From Lactiplantibacillus xiangfangensis (GTDB lineage: Bacteria; Bacillota; Bacilli; Lactobacillales; Lactobacillaceae), in the NCBI RefSeq assembly GCF_001438845.1, contig NZ_JQCL01000074.1, forward strand, positions 104,327 through 168,326: DNA of 64,000 bases. The letters are read 5' to 3'. Position numbers and translations under genes: made by a program. The notes beneath the pieces are model-generated. The model saw only the letters and a program-made list of their open reading frames with translations. It had not been told where the DNA came from and searched no databases. This document shows positions 11,491-19,422 of the stretch, one piece after another (positions within the stretch are counted from its first letter, which is position 1; each line of letters opens with the position of its first letter).

Positions 11491-12522
11491 TTACTTCTTT
11501 AAAATCAAGTTTGCTGCACCTTCATCCGTGATTAAACACGTCTGCTTAGGTGCGATGTTCTTCATATACGCCTCAATCGCGGTTGCCTTAGAAGCACCTC
11601 CCGCAATTGCGAGTATAATCTCCCGATCGGCCAGTTCTCCGATTTGCAAGCCAATCCGCGGAATCCGGTAGACCACGTTACCCTCTTGATCAAAGAAGTA
11701 ACCAAAGGCTTCACCGATCGCATGGCGACCATGTAACACCTTTATCTGATCTTCCGACATATTCCGCCGGTGAGCCATCGCAGTGGCATCGCCAATGCTA
11801 TGGACCACAACGTTTGCTTGCCGAATAATCGCCAACACCTCTTGGATACTAGGTTCCTTAAGGAGCGGTTCATAAGTTCGTTCACTGACCTGTTCTGGTA
11901 CAAACAGTGACCGGAATTTTCCTCCAGTGTGTTGTGCCATCTGTGACGCAATCGTGTTAGCTTGAATCGCAACCGACTCACCAACACCGCCACGTGCGGG
12001 CACGAATAACAAATCACGCTTGTTCGCTAAGCGATTAGTTAAGTGATTTGCAACGTGCTCCATGGTGTGACCACCCATTACGGCAACGATGTTCTTACCT
12101 TCTGGCAACAACTGCTGTAATAACTGATTCACTTCTTCGCCCATGGTCCCAATAACTTTCAACTGTCGATCGGAGTCGCCGGAAACGATGATGCACCGTT
12201 TAATGTTAAAACGTTGTGCTAACTGTCGTTCCTTTTGGCGAATCCCCATCAGCTCATCCATAAACTGACTCAGTCCGAGTAAAACGTCTTGTCCCTGCTG
12301 CGTCACCTGCATCCCCGACTTGCTTGTCATAATCAAATCAAGTTTGCGTAAGGTATCCGTTTCAGTTCGCAACGTCCGCTCGCTGACGTCTAAAGTTTGT
12401 GCTAACAACCGACGTCCAACTGGGGCCATCCAATTAATGGTACGCAATACCAAGTAACGACGACTCAGCATGTCCACCATATCTGGGGCAATTGCCTCAA
12501 TCCATTGAATATCTGAATGCAT
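11491..12522 (-). CDS. cggR: Central glycolytic genes regulator CggR
   Basis: This is a SorC-family repressor of the gap operon, inactivated by fructose 1,6-bisphosphate in Bacillus. The ATG at 12522 gives 343 aa and has AGCAGG 9 nt upstream; a TTG three codons earlier is less well placed. The N-terminus (about 25-75) is a helix-turn-helix (LDVSERTLRTETDTLRKLDL). The rest is the phospho-sugar-binding domain (VAVMGGHTM, FVPARGGVGE). Being first in the cluster lets it autoregulate. Confidence 0.95.
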   Translation of the reverse strand: MHSDIQWIEAIAPDMVDMLSRRYLVLRTINWMAPVGRRLLAQTLDVSERTLRTETDTLRKLDLIMTSKSGMQVTQQGQDVLLGLSQFMDELMGIRQKERQLAQRFNIKRCIIVSGDSDRQLKVIGTMGEEVNQLLQQLLPEGKNIVAVMGGHTMEHVANHLTNRLANKRDLLFVPARGGVGESVAIQANTIASQMAQHTGGKFRSLFVPEQVSERTYEPLLKEPSIQEVLAIIRQANVVVHSIGDATAMAHRRNMSEDQIKVLHGRHAIGEAFGYFFDQEGNVVYRIPRIGLQIGELADREIILAIAGGASKATAIEAYMKNIAPKQTCLITDEGAANLILKK

Positions 12523-12545
12523 GGCATCCAACCTGCTCTCTAGTG

Positions 12546-12569
12546 GGACGGATCTAGTCCAGCTATGTC
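12546..12569. promoter_or_regulatory. Candidate CggR operator between promoter and cggR
   Basis: Reading the plus strand, GGGAC is followed by an inverted GTCC (GGAC-N7-GTCC) and then TGTC at 12566. Known CggR operators contain GGGAC and TGTC half-sites in this promoter-to-cggR position. The match is partial, so this is tentative. Confidence 0.35.
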
Positions 12570-12659
12570 GAATAACGACCCAAAGACTTCAAAAAACAAA
12601 GCACACAACTCAAATTTACTACGAAATCGATGTTGCATACCTCTCTTACCACAACAAGA

Positions 12660-12688
12660 ATTATAACAGGTTCGGTTAGCCGTTGCAA
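12660..12688 (-). promoter_or_regulatory. cggR-gap promoter
   Basis: The minus strand reads TTGCAA, a 17-bp spacer and a perfect TATAAT. A start near 12653 leaves a 5' leader of about 130 nt before cggR. Confidence 0.75.
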
Positions 12689-12741
12689 ATTAAACAGCGT
12701 CACTCGTTAGAACCGATTGGTCTAAATACAGGTAATTGCTA

Positions 12742-14076
12742 TTATTCGGTCTTTAAGTACTGTTTTCGTTTAGATGATGACGGAATGTTAAGATTTTCCC
12801 GATATTTGGCGACTGTCCGCCGGGAAAGTTCGACATTTTCCGCCTTAAGAATCTGAACTATTTTCTGGTCTGAAAGCGGTTTTTCTTTATTTTCCTGTTC
12901 AACCAGCGCAATAATTCGGTGCTGAACGTTATCTGCTGACACTAGTTGGCCGTCAGTGGGACGCTTGGTGACCGCCTTGGTAAAGAAACGTTTAAGTTCA
13001 AACATTCCAAAGTCCGTTTGAATGTACTTTCCATTAATACTTCTACTAATTGTCGATTCATGGACTTGTAATTGCTGTGCAACGTCCCGCAATAGTAGTG
13101 GTTTTAATTCCGTACTCCGTTCCAAAAAGAAATCAGCCTGGCGTTCAACGATCGCACTCCCTACCCGAAAGATAGTCGACTCACGTTGTTCAAGGCTACT
13201 TGCAATCCATTCATATTCAGATTTCTTTTCTTTAAGGTACTCCGTGACTTGCTGATCACCGTGGCGACTCATTTGTTGATAATAGTTGCTCTGGAACTTA
13301 ACAATCGGCTGCGCCATGGATGCTGTTCGAAGTGCCAATTGACCATCACGATTAGTAACAACTAGGTCTGGAAAAATATAACCGGTCGTTTCTTGACCAA
13401 CCGCCGTCCCCGGCACTGGACTAAGAGTCCGCACGTAGTCATAAACACTCGAGATATCAGCTAGCCCGACACCGTAACGTTTAGCAATCTGTTCCCAGTG
13501 TCGATTAACAAAAGCTTCAAAGTTTTCTTCTAATATAATGTACGCTAAATTTGGCGCGTGGTCGTCATTCTCCGTTTGCAGCATCAGGGCTTCTTGCAAA
13601 CTGCGTGCCCCAACACCCGGTGGATCAAGTTGCTGCAATAACGTTACTGCGTCGAGTAGTTCGATCGACGATGCCCCAGTCTCTTGCTTTGCTTGCGCTT
13701 CATCAATTCGTAAGTACCCGTTCACATCAACGTATTCTATTAAGTATAAGACGATCTTTCGCAAGGGCGTATCACGCATCGTCAAATGAATCTGATCTAA
13801 TAAGTATTCAAATAATGAGTGTTGATTAGTTGTTGAGACCCGCTCAATAAAATCATTTTTAGCCGTGACGTTTTTTGCTGCATCCAACCCAGCGTGGTTT
13901 GCATTCCAGTTAGTGTCGACGTCAATTAGTGGGTTTTCGAGGGCTTTTTGGGTGAGAAAGTCTCGTAATTCCTCAACGTTGAACTGCAACATCTGAATCG
14001 ACTGCTGCAACCGCTGAGTCATGGCTAGTTTTTGTGATTGCCGTTGTTGCTGGTGAAAGCCTTGGCCTAGTGCCAT
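12742..14076 (-). CDS. rpoN: RNA polymerase sigma-54 factor
   Basis: Sigma-54 directs transcription from -24/-12 promoters with an activator ATPase; in L. plantarum it serves mannose-type PTS genes. It is 444 aa. Region I at the N-terminus has the Gln/Leu-rich activator contact (QSIQMLQFNVEELRDFL), the core-binding region lies in the middle, a helix-turn-helix contains VHESTISRSINGKY, and the RpoN box near the C-terminus reads SRRTVAKYREN. The start is ATG, 8 nt after GGGAGG. No matching activator is in the window. Confidence 0.97.
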   Translation of the reverse strand: MALGQGFHQQQRQSQKLAMTQRLQQSIQMLQFNVEELRDFLTQKALENPLIDVDTNWNANHAGLDAAKNVTAKNDFIERVSTTNQHSLFEYLLDQIHLTMRDTPLRKIVLYLIEYVDVNGYLRIDEAQAKQETGASSIELLDAVTLLQQLDPPGVGARSLQEALMLQTENDDHAPNLAYIILEENFEAFVNRHWEQIAKRYGVGLADISSVYDYVRTLSPVPGTAVGQETTGYIFPDLVVTNRDGQLALRTASMAQPIVKFQSNYYQQMSRHGDQQVTEYLKEKKSEYEWIASSLEQRESTIFRVGSAIVERQADFFLERSTELKPLLLRDVAQQLQVHESTISRSINGKYIQTDFGMFELKRFFTKAVTKRPTDGQLVSADNVQHRIIALVEQENKEKPLSDQKIVQILKAENVELSRRTVAKYRENLNIPSSSKRKQYLKTE

Positions 14077-14158
14077 AAATAATTCCTCCCAAATAAATTT
14101 TTATTTAAAACCCTTGTGTTTTTATCCATAATCCGCTAAACTATAATATGTTGTTTAG

Positions 14159-14230
14159 GCGCCCGTAGTGTAATGGATCGCACGTAAGATTCCGGTTCTT
14201 GAAATGGGGGTTCGATTCCCTCCGGGCGCA
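14159..14230 (+). tRNA. tRNA-Arg (anticodon CCG)
   Basis: A full cloverleaf folds by eye: acceptor GCGCCCG with CGGGCGC, D stem GTGT/GCAC, anticodon stem TAAGA/TCTTG with loop TTCCGGT (anticodon CCG), T stem GGGGG/CCCTC with loop TTCGATT, discriminator A. CCA is not encoded. It reads CGG arginine codons. It sits between the divergent rpoN and clpP genes and has its own terminator. Confidence 0.95.
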
Positions 14231-14236
14231 TAGCTT

Positions 14237-14263
14237 AGCTGAGATTATATCTCAGCTTTTTTT
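14237..14263 (+). terminator. Terminator after tRNA-Arg
   Basis: The perfect 9-bp stem AGCTGAGAT / ATCTCAGCT with loop TAT is followed by seven T, just after the tRNA 3' end. Confidence 0.9.
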
Positions 14264-14451
14264 ATACCCAAATATCATTTTTTAAACGATACCGCTTCCA
14301 CTTTCATATAGTAACGAACTTTTAAACGAACCACAAGTCTGCTACCTGGTGCGTTCACCTAATATTTAAGCGCCCCAACTTGAATATCAGCGGGGATTTA
14401 GCTATGCTATGGTTTAGGTAAGCTATCAAGCCGGCCCACGTAAAAGCGCGC
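14264..14451. other. Intergenic stretch without a recognised gene
   Basis: This stretch lies between the tRNA terminator and the minus-strand hairpin before clpP. It has no ORF with a convincing ribosome site. I see only short repeats, such as two ACGAAC words about 15 bp apart near 14310-14335. No known riboswitch motif is apparent. Confidence 0.5.
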
Positions 14452-14509
14452 GAAAAAAGAGACCGGGTCCGCCCGATCTCTAGCCGTATATGATAGAAAC
14501 CTAAGTATA
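14452..14509 (-). ncRNA. Possible very short transcript with its own promoter and terminator
   Basis: On the minus strand an extended -10 (GTGGTATACT, 14504-14513) is followed about 20 nt later by a strong hairpin, AGAGATCGGG CGGA CCCGGTCTCT, and six T (to 14453). No gene on this strand ends here, so the terminator either serves a transcript of about 45 nt or stops antisense transcription leaving the clpP promoter region. The -35 is poor. Confidence 0.35.
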
Positions 14510-14553
14510 CCACGTTGGGCAGTAAAACGGTATTTTGATTTTGAGGTTTTTCT

Positions 14554-14570
14554 TTTGACCTTTACTGACC
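14554..14570 (+). promoter_or_regulatory. CtsR operator upstream of clpP
   Basis: TTTGACC, three bases, then ACTGACC matches the tandem heptad of CtsR boxes (TTTGACC-N3-TTTGACC); the second heptad differs at two positions. It overlaps the -35 region of the clpP promoter, as expected for this heat-shock repressor. Confidence 0.8.
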
Positions 14571-14594
14571 TTAGCGGTAAACTACATTTATATT
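14565..14594 (+). promoter_or_regulatory. clpP promoter
   Basis: CTGACC (-35), an 18-bp spacer and TATATT (-10) lie about 50 bp before the clpP start. The CtsR box covers the -35. TTGACC/TAAACT (14555/14578) is an alternative pair. Confidence 0.6.
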
Positions 14595-14640
14595 AGCAAG
14601 TAGCTAATCATTATATTGAAACTTTAGGAGGCTAACAGTT

Positions 14641-15231
14641 ATGTATCCAGTTCCGACAGTTATCGAACAGTCATCACGCGGCGAACGCGCCTATGACATC
14701 TATTCACGACTACTAAAAGACCGTATCATCATGCTTTCCGGTCCAATTGAAGACAACATGGCTAACGCCATCATTGCCCAATTACTATTCTTAGATGCCC
14801 AAGATTCAGGTAAAGACATCTACCTTTATATCAACTCTCCAGGTGGGGTTGTCACTGCCGGCTTAGCTATCTATGACACGATGAACTTCATCAAATCTGA
14901 CGTTCAAACGATCGTTATGGGAATGGCTGCTTCAATGGCCAGTGTCTTGGCTTCGTCTGGGACAAAGGGCAAGCGTTTTGCTTTACCTAACTCCGAAATC
15001 TTGATTCACCAACCATCCGGTGGTGCTCAAGGTCAACAAACGGAAATTGAAATCGTGGCCGAAGAAATCTTGAAGACTCGTAAGAAGATCAACCAGATTT
15101 TAGCCGACAACGCCGGTCAATCCGTTGAAAAGTTGAACCACGATACGGAACGTGATAACTATCTAACGGCTCAAGAAGCCAAGGATTACGGTTTGATCGA
15201 TGATATCATGGAAAACAACAACTTAAAATAA
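14641..15231 (+). CDS. clpP: ATP-dependent Clp protease proteolytic subunit
   Basis: This serine protease forms the barrel used by ClpX, ClpC and ClpE to degrade damaged and regulatory proteins. It is 196 aa, with the oxyanion region [16 protein letters not shown], the catalytic Ser in [14 protein letters not shown], the His in [14 protein letters not shown] and the Asp in [11 protein letters not shown]. The start is ATG behind TAGGAGG. It is a single-gene unit with a CtsR box upstream and a terminator downstream, so it is probably induced by heat and protein damage. Confidence 0.99.
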   Translation: MYPVPTVIEQSSRGERAYDIYSRLLKDRIIMLSGPIEDNMANAIIAQLLFLDAQDSGKDIYLYINSPGGVVTAGLAIYDTMNFIKSDVQTIVMGMAASMASVLASSGTKGKRFALPNSEILIHQPSGGAQGQQTEIEIVAEEILKTRKKINQILADNAGQSVEKLNHDTERDNYLTAQEAKDYGLIDDIMENNNLK

Positions 15232-15240
15232 TCGATTTTT

Positions 15241-15275
15241 AAACTGAACTAGCTCAGGCTGGTTCAGTTTTTTTG
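15241..15275 (+). terminator. Terminator after clpP
   Basis: AACTGAACTAGC pairs with GCTGGTTCAGTT around a short loop and is followed by seven T. Confidence 0.9.
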
Positions 15276-15350
15276 TCGTTCAACACTACTTGTATCCACC
15301 TACCGAGTGCCGCATACTAACATTATCATAACTAAAAAGGACTGTTATTA

Positions 15351-16322
15351 ATGACCAAAGTTTATATTGCCGGTCAGCTGCCAGCTAAGGCGACCGCACT
15401 GCTAGAACAAACAGCGCTCCAAATCGAAACGTATCAGGGCACGCAGCTGATTGATCACGCCACCTTGAAAGCTAACGTCGCCGATGCGGATTATCTCATC
15501 ACCCCACTCTCAACTACTGTTGACCGTGATATTTTAGACCACGCACCCCATTTAAAGTTAATCGCCAACTTCGGCGCGGGGACTAACAACGTGGATACGG
15601 CTCACGCTGCCACCCTAGGAATTCCAGTCACCAACACCCCCGGGGTCTCATCGGTGGCGACCGCTGAATCGACAGCCGGACTTATCATTGGGTTGGCCCA
15701 CCGAATTGCGGAGGGTGACCACTTGATGCGCACCGCTGGTTTTGCGGGCTGGGCGCCACTTTTCTTCTTAGGTCACAACCTACAAGCTAAGACACTCGGC
15801 ATTGTTGGCATGGGCCAAATTGGTCGTGAAGTTGCCAAACGCATGCACGCTTTTGATATGCCAATTCTTTATACCCAGCACCACCGCTTACCAATCAGCG
15901 TTGAAACTCAGTTGGGGGCGACTTACGTCTCATTGGAAGATTTACTTGCACAATCGGACGTGGTCTCCTTACACTTGCCACTGAATAAAAATACAACCCA
16001 TCTGATTAACGCAACTGCCTTTGAGCACATGAAACCAAGCGCTTACCTCATTAACGCCACCCGCGGACCAATCGTTGATGAGACTGCCCTAGTTACCGCG
16101 CTGCAAACTAAACAGATCGCGGGTGCCGCACTCGACGTCTACGAACACGAGCCTAACGTCGAACCAGCATTAAAATCAATGGCAAACGTACTACTAACAC
16201 CACATTTAGGTAACGCAACCGTCGAAGCACGCGATGGTATGGCGACCATCGTTGCTCAAAACGTGATTGCCGCCAGTCAGCACCGGGCGATTCAATTCGT
16301 TGTCAACGGGATTCAAGATTAA
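15351..16322 (+). CDS. D-isomer-specific 2-hydroxyacid dehydrogenase
   Basis: This is a 323-aa NAD(P)-dependent dehydrogenase of the phosphoglycerate dehydrogenase/glyoxylate reductase superfamily. The N-terminal substrate domain is interrupted by the Rossmann domain (GIVGMGQIGREVAKRM). The catalytic Arg lies in NATRGPIVDE, the Glu in DVYEHEP and the His in LTPHLGNAT. There is no C-terminal ACT domain and no serine-pathway neighbour, so glyoxylate or other 2-oxoacid reduction is as likely as serine synthesis. The start is ATG, 9 nt after AAGGA. Confidence 0.9.
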   Translation: MTKVYIAGQLPAKATALLEQTALQIETYQGTQLIDHATLKANVADADYLITPLSTTVDRDILDHAPHLKLIANFGAGTNNVDTAHAATLGIPVTNTPGVSSVATAESTAGLIIGLAHRIAEGDHLMRTAGFAGWAPLFFLGHNLQAKTLGIVGMGQIGREVAKRMHAFDMPILYTQHHRLPISVETQLGATYVSLEDLLAQSDVVSLHLPLNKNTTHLINATAFEHMKPSAYLINATRGPIVDETALVTALQTKQIAGAALDVYEHEPNVEPALKSMANVLLTPHLGNATVEARDGMATIVAQNVIAASQHRAIQFVVNGIQD

Positions 16323-16323
16323 C

Positions 16324-16361
16324 AAAAAAGGATTTGAGACGACGGCCTCAAATCCTTTTTC
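16324..16361 (+). terminator. Terminator after the 2-hydroxyacid dehydrogenase gene
   Basis: AAAGGATTTGAG and CTCAAATCCTTT form a perfect 12-bp stem around ACGACGGC, followed by TTTTT. Confidence 0.9.
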
Positions 16362-16448
16362 ATTTAGTAGCGCATCTTGTAAGTCAGCGTTTCAACAAGA
16401 CACTCATAAAGTTTATACGTTGCCGTGCCCACTCAGTAAGTCGTCAAC

Positions 16449-18101
16449 TTACTGGGCGACGTACGCATACTTATAATTCCACTGAGTGCCGGCAGTGTTG
16501 TGAATAATCCCTTTGACCTTCGGATTTTGCAAGTAGGAATAAACCGTTTGATAGAGCGGTGTAATCCCTTGATCCTGCATAATCGTCCGTTCCGCCTGAA
16601 GCATATCTTGCCAACGGGCATTCGTGTTATTCGCATCCTGATTCTGCGCCTTTTTCACTAATGCATTATACGTTGAACTGTTGTACTTTCCGTAGTTATA
16701 GCCACTGTTCGACGTCATAATTTGCAAGTGTGAAATTGGGTCGTTAAAGTCAGCACCCCAACCACTTAGGTAAATATCAAAGTTACCTGATTGGGCCCGG
16801 CTCTGAGCAACCTTGGCTGGAATGTTGGATAAATCGACCGTCAAACCGCTCAAATTCTTTTCTAACGCGGACTTCAGATACTGCGAAATCGGCTTGTTAG
16901 GTTCGTCGTTCGACGTTAACATGTGTAACGTTAACTTCTTCAATCCGGTCTCTTTCAACCCTTGTTGCCATAACTGCTTGGCTAACGCAGTATCGTAAGA
17001 CGTCGAATCCTTTACGACTGATTCATCCGAGAAGTCTTTACCACTCTTAGGATCATTAGCTAAATCCTTTGGGACGAACGTCTTGGACGTGGTCGAGGCA
17101 TCCCCAATCACGTTTTTAACTAACGTATTCCGGTTGATTGATAGTGAGATGGCCTGACGAATCTTTTCGTTATTTAACGCCTTTTTAACCGTGGCGTTGC
17201 TATCATTAAAGTTATAAACCAAGAATGCGGTGATGGAATATGGATAAGTCGTGTAATCACTGTTACTCTTCATATTCTTAACCTGTTCACTAGCTAACTG
17301 CGTTAAATCCAATTTTTTCTCTTGGAATAGGTTCAACGTGGTGGTTGTACTTTCATTGACCGTGTAATTGATCTTTTGTAAATGAACGGCTTTTTTGTCC
17401 CAGTACTGGTCATTCTTAACGAACTGCCACTTGTTATTAGTCCCCGTCCAACCGGTTAACTTAAACGGCCCACTGTAAAGCATGTACTGAGCTTTCGTCG
17501 CGTATTTGCTTCCCCACTTCTTAACCGCTTTTTCACTGATCGGTCCAAATAGTGGGTAAGTCATTAGTTTCTTAAAGTAACTAATTGGTTTCTCTAAAGT
17601 GACGATAAACGTGTGCTGGCCCTCAGCCTTTACGCCAAGCGTGCTTGGCGACTTCTTACCAGCGACGATTGCGTCAGCATTCTGAACACCTGAGAATAAG
17701 TAAGCGTATTGCGACTTAGTGGCTGGTGTCACCGTACGTTTCCATGAATAAACAAAATCCTGTGCTGTAATCTTGGAACCATCGCTCCACTTAGCATCCC
17801 GAATCGTAAAGGTATAGGTCTTCCCGTCTTTAGAAACCTTCGTCGCCTTAGCTAAGCCCGGTGTGATACTACCGTTCTTGCCCAAGCGGTATAAGCTTTC
17901 AAAAATATTCCCGGTACTGCCATAACCGGACATGTTGGAAATATCAATTGAGTCAAGTGAACTTGGATAAGACAAATTTAGAACTTGATTACTGGCGTAC
18001 TTTCCGCTGCCCGTACTTTGACCACTCTGCTTGCCACAGGCCGCTAACACCGTCACTAACAATAAACTAAAGATAACCGTTAACACTGATCGCTTTTTCA
18101 T
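16449..18101 (-). CDS. oppA: Oligopeptide ABC transporter substrate-binding lipoprotein
   Basis: This is an extracellular solute-binding protein of family 5 (OppA/DppA), 550 aa. It has a signal peptide with lipobox VLAAC, so Cys22 would be lipidated and anchor it to the membrane. Family segments include LNLSYPSSLDSID near the N-terminus and KDAKWSDG-type residues (IRDAKWSDGSKITAQDFVYS). The start is ATG, 7 nt after GGGGCG. It stands alone, with no permease or ATPase genes beside it, so it must work with an Opp/Dpp membrane complex encoded elsewhere. A Cys-rich leader peptide and terminator precede it and probably control it. Confidence 0.94.
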   Translation of the reverse strand: MKKRSVLTVIFSLLLVTVLAACGKQSGQSTGSGKYASNQVLNLSYPSSLDSIDISNMSGYGSTGNIFESLYRLGKNGSITPGLAKATKVSKDGKTYTFTIRDAKWSDGSKITAQDFVYSWKRTVTPATKSQYAYLFSGVQNADAIVAGKKSPSTLGVKAEGQHTFIVTLEKPISYFKKLMTYPLFGPISEKAVKKWGSKYATKAQYMLYSGPFKLTGWTGTNNKWQFVKNDQYWDKKAVHLQKINYTVNESTTTTLNLFQEKKLDLTQLASEQVKNMKSNSDYTTYPYSITAFLVYNFNDSNATVKKALNNEKIRQAISLSINRNTLVKNVIGDASTTSKTFVPKDLANDPKSGKDFSDESVVKDSTSYDTALAKQLWQQGLKETGLKKLTLHMLTSNDEPNKPISQYLKSALEKNLSGLTVDLSNIPAKVAQSRAQSGNFDIYLSGWGADFNDPISHLQIMTSNSGYNYGKYNSSTYNALVKKAQNQDANNTNARWQDMLQAERTIMQDQGITPLYQTVYSYLQNPKVKGIIHNTAGTQWNYKYAYVAQ

Positions 18102-18157
18102 TCTTTTTCGCCCCTTTTTATATATTCAACTTACTGACCCTTAATTTGACCGGAAAC

Positions 18158-18199
18158 AAAAAGCGCCCACTTAGAATCTCGTCAGATTCCAAGCAGGCG
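18158..18199 (-). terminator. Strong terminator (attenuator) between the Cys-rich leader and oppA
   Basis: On the minus strand two 18-nt arms at 18182-18199 and 18161-18178 pair at all but one position, with three G-U pairs, around the loop GACG. TTTTT follows. It starts about 30 nt after the leader-peptide stop and ends about 57 nt before oppA, so oppA expression from the upstream promoter needs read-through or antitermination. Confidence 0.85.
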
Positions 18200-18230
18200 T
18201 TTCAAAAATAACGTTTTGAGCTCAATGCCG

Positions 18231-18338
18231 TTAGTTTTGATGCACTAGAGACGCTTGTAATTCAACGCAAATAACCATGTTGTTAGGTTCACAACATGGG
18301 CAGCACATCATCATTTGTTGGTTAGCTGACTTTTGCAT
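18231..18338 (-). CDS. 35-residue Cys-rich leader peptide upstream of oppA
   Basis: This small ORF has an ATG at 18338, GGAGAG 8 nt upstream, and a stop at 18231. The product is 35 aa and contains MMMCCPCCEPNNMVICVEL: two Cys pairs around a Pro, and a fifth Cys seven residues after them. There is no signal peptide. It is preceded by a consensus-like promoter and followed by a strong terminator before oppA. The layout is that of a transcription-attenuation leader that would sense charged tRNA-Cys (or Met: MMM). A free-standing metal- or thiol-binding micropeptide is the alternative. I do not know a named family for it. Confidence 0.7.
   Translation of the reverse strand: MQKSANQQMMMCCPCCEPNNMVICVELQASLVHQN
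18287..18311 (-). promoter_or_regulatory. Perfect hairpin over the Cys codons of the leader
   Basis: In the leader RNA CCATGTTGT and ACAACATGG pair perfectly (9 bp) around a 7-nt loop. The stem begins at the Pro codon of the Cys-Cys-Pro-Cys-Cys run. It could act as a pause or antitermination hairpin whose formation depends on the ribosome position. Confidence 0.6.
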
Positions 18339-18371
18339 GATTACGTCTCTCCGATTTCATAAGATGTGTAC

Positions 18372-18401
18372 AGTATAGATTTAGCCACTTACTTTTGTCA
18401 A
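18372..18401 (-). promoter_or_regulatory. Promoter of the Cys leader / oppA
   Basis: A perfect TTGACA, an 18-bp spacer and TATACT lie on the minus strand. The start point would be near 18365, about 27 nt before the leader ATG. Confidence 0.8.
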
Positions 18402-18434
18402 GCAATTTTATCATCAAAAATTCATTTTCTAATC

Positions 18435-18473
18435 AAAAATGCTGCACTACCCTTGGTAGTCACAGCATTTTTT
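18435..18473 (-). terminator. Terminator after whiA
   Basis: AAAATGCTGTGACTACC pairs with GGTAGTGCAGCATTTT (one mismatch) around AAG, followed by a T run, just after the whiA stop. It separates the rapZ-yvcK-whiA operon from the oppA leader promoter. Confidence 0.88.
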
Positions 18474-18477
18474 CTAG

Positions 18478-19410
18478 TTAAGCGTCTTTTTGTAACTGTT
18501 CCGCGAATTGATTGATTTTCCGCAGCCGGTGATTAATCCCCGACTTCGAGATTGGGCCCCCGGGAACAAGGGTCCCCAACTCTTTCAAACTCACTTCACG
18601 GTGTTCCAAACGCGTTACGGCCACTTCCTGTAACTTTGGTGGTAATTGTTTCAGTCCAACCGTCTCGTCGATCAACAAAATATTTTCAATTTGCTTACTA
18701 GATGCGTTGGCCACCTTATCCATATTCGCATTTTCACAGTTCACTAACCGGTTAACCGAATTACGCATATCGCGCATAATCCGGACATCTTCGAACTTCA
18801 ACATGCCAGTCGTCGCACCAATCAGCGATAAAAAGTCAGCAATCTTTTCAGCTTCCTTGATATAGGTGATAAAACCACCCCGACGATCAGTCGTCCGTGA
18901 ATTCAGTCCGTACTGATTCATCATTTCCGAAATCATCCGGTTATGTTCTTCATACAGGGAATAGATCTCCAAATGATAACGTGACGTTTCCGGATTATTG
19001 ACGGAACCGCCCGCTAAAAAGGCCCCCCGCAAATACGAGCGAACCGCCGCATCGTCGGTCAAGACTTCCGTTGGCGCAACTTCCACAATTTGATAGTCCT
19101 TTAAAATCCCTAAATCAGCAAGCACCATGTCGGTCCCCGTTTTTAGGCGAACAATGTACAAGTTATTTTTATTGAGTTTCATTTTACGACGAACAATGAG
19201 TTCACTCGCAACATCGTAAAATTGTTTGAGCAACCGGTAAATACGCCGCGCGATGGCCGGATTTTCGGTTTGAATATTCAAAATAAAATGGTGATTGGCC
19301 AAGCTAATCGTTCCATTCATTCGAATCAATGCCATCAGTTCAGCTTTGGCATTCTCGCGATGGACAGTAAGGTTGGTAAGTTCTTTCTTAACTTCACTGG
19401 CGTATGACAT
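18478..19410 (-). CDS. whiA: DNA-binding protein WhiA
   Basis: This is a conserved Gram-positive protein with a degenerate LAGLIDADG homing-endonuclease domain (N-terminal two thirds, including [16 protein letters not shown]) and a C-terminal helix-turn-helix ([26 protein letters not shown]). In Bacillus it is nucleoid-associated and influences division and chromosome segregation; in Streptomyces it controls sporulation genes. It is 310 aa with an ATG start behind AGGGGG. It is the last gene of the rapZ-yvcK-whiA operon, a fixed order in Firmicutes. Confidence 0.97.
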   Translation of the reverse strand: MSYASEVKKELTNLTVHRENAKAELMALIRMNGTISLANHHFILNIQTENPAIARRIYRLLKQFYDVASELIVRRKMKLNKNNLYIVRLKTGTDMVLADLGILKDYQIVEVAPTEVLTDDAAVRSYLRGAFLAGGSVNNPETSRYHLEIYSLYEEHNRMISEMMNQYGLNSRTTDRRGGFITYIKEAEKIADFLSLIGATTGMLKFEDVRIMRDMRNSVNRLVNCENANMDKVANASSKQIENILLIDETVGLKQLPPKLQEVAVTRLEHREVSLKELGTLVPGGPISKSGINHRLRKINQFAEQLQKDA

Positions 19411-19422
19411 TCGCAGGTCCCC

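Noticed and set aside
14159-14263. Integrase attachment site at tRNA-Arg
   Set aside because: No integrase gene and no repeat of the tRNA 3' end are seen nearby.
16429-16460. Hairpin overlapping the oppA stop codon as terminator
   Set aside because: CAGTAAGT/ACTTACTG pairs well, but no T run follows, so I did not call it.
18121-18360. T-box riboswitch in front of oppA
   Set aside because: I found no T-box sequence (TGGNACCGCG) and no stem I specifier. A leader peptide explains the region better.
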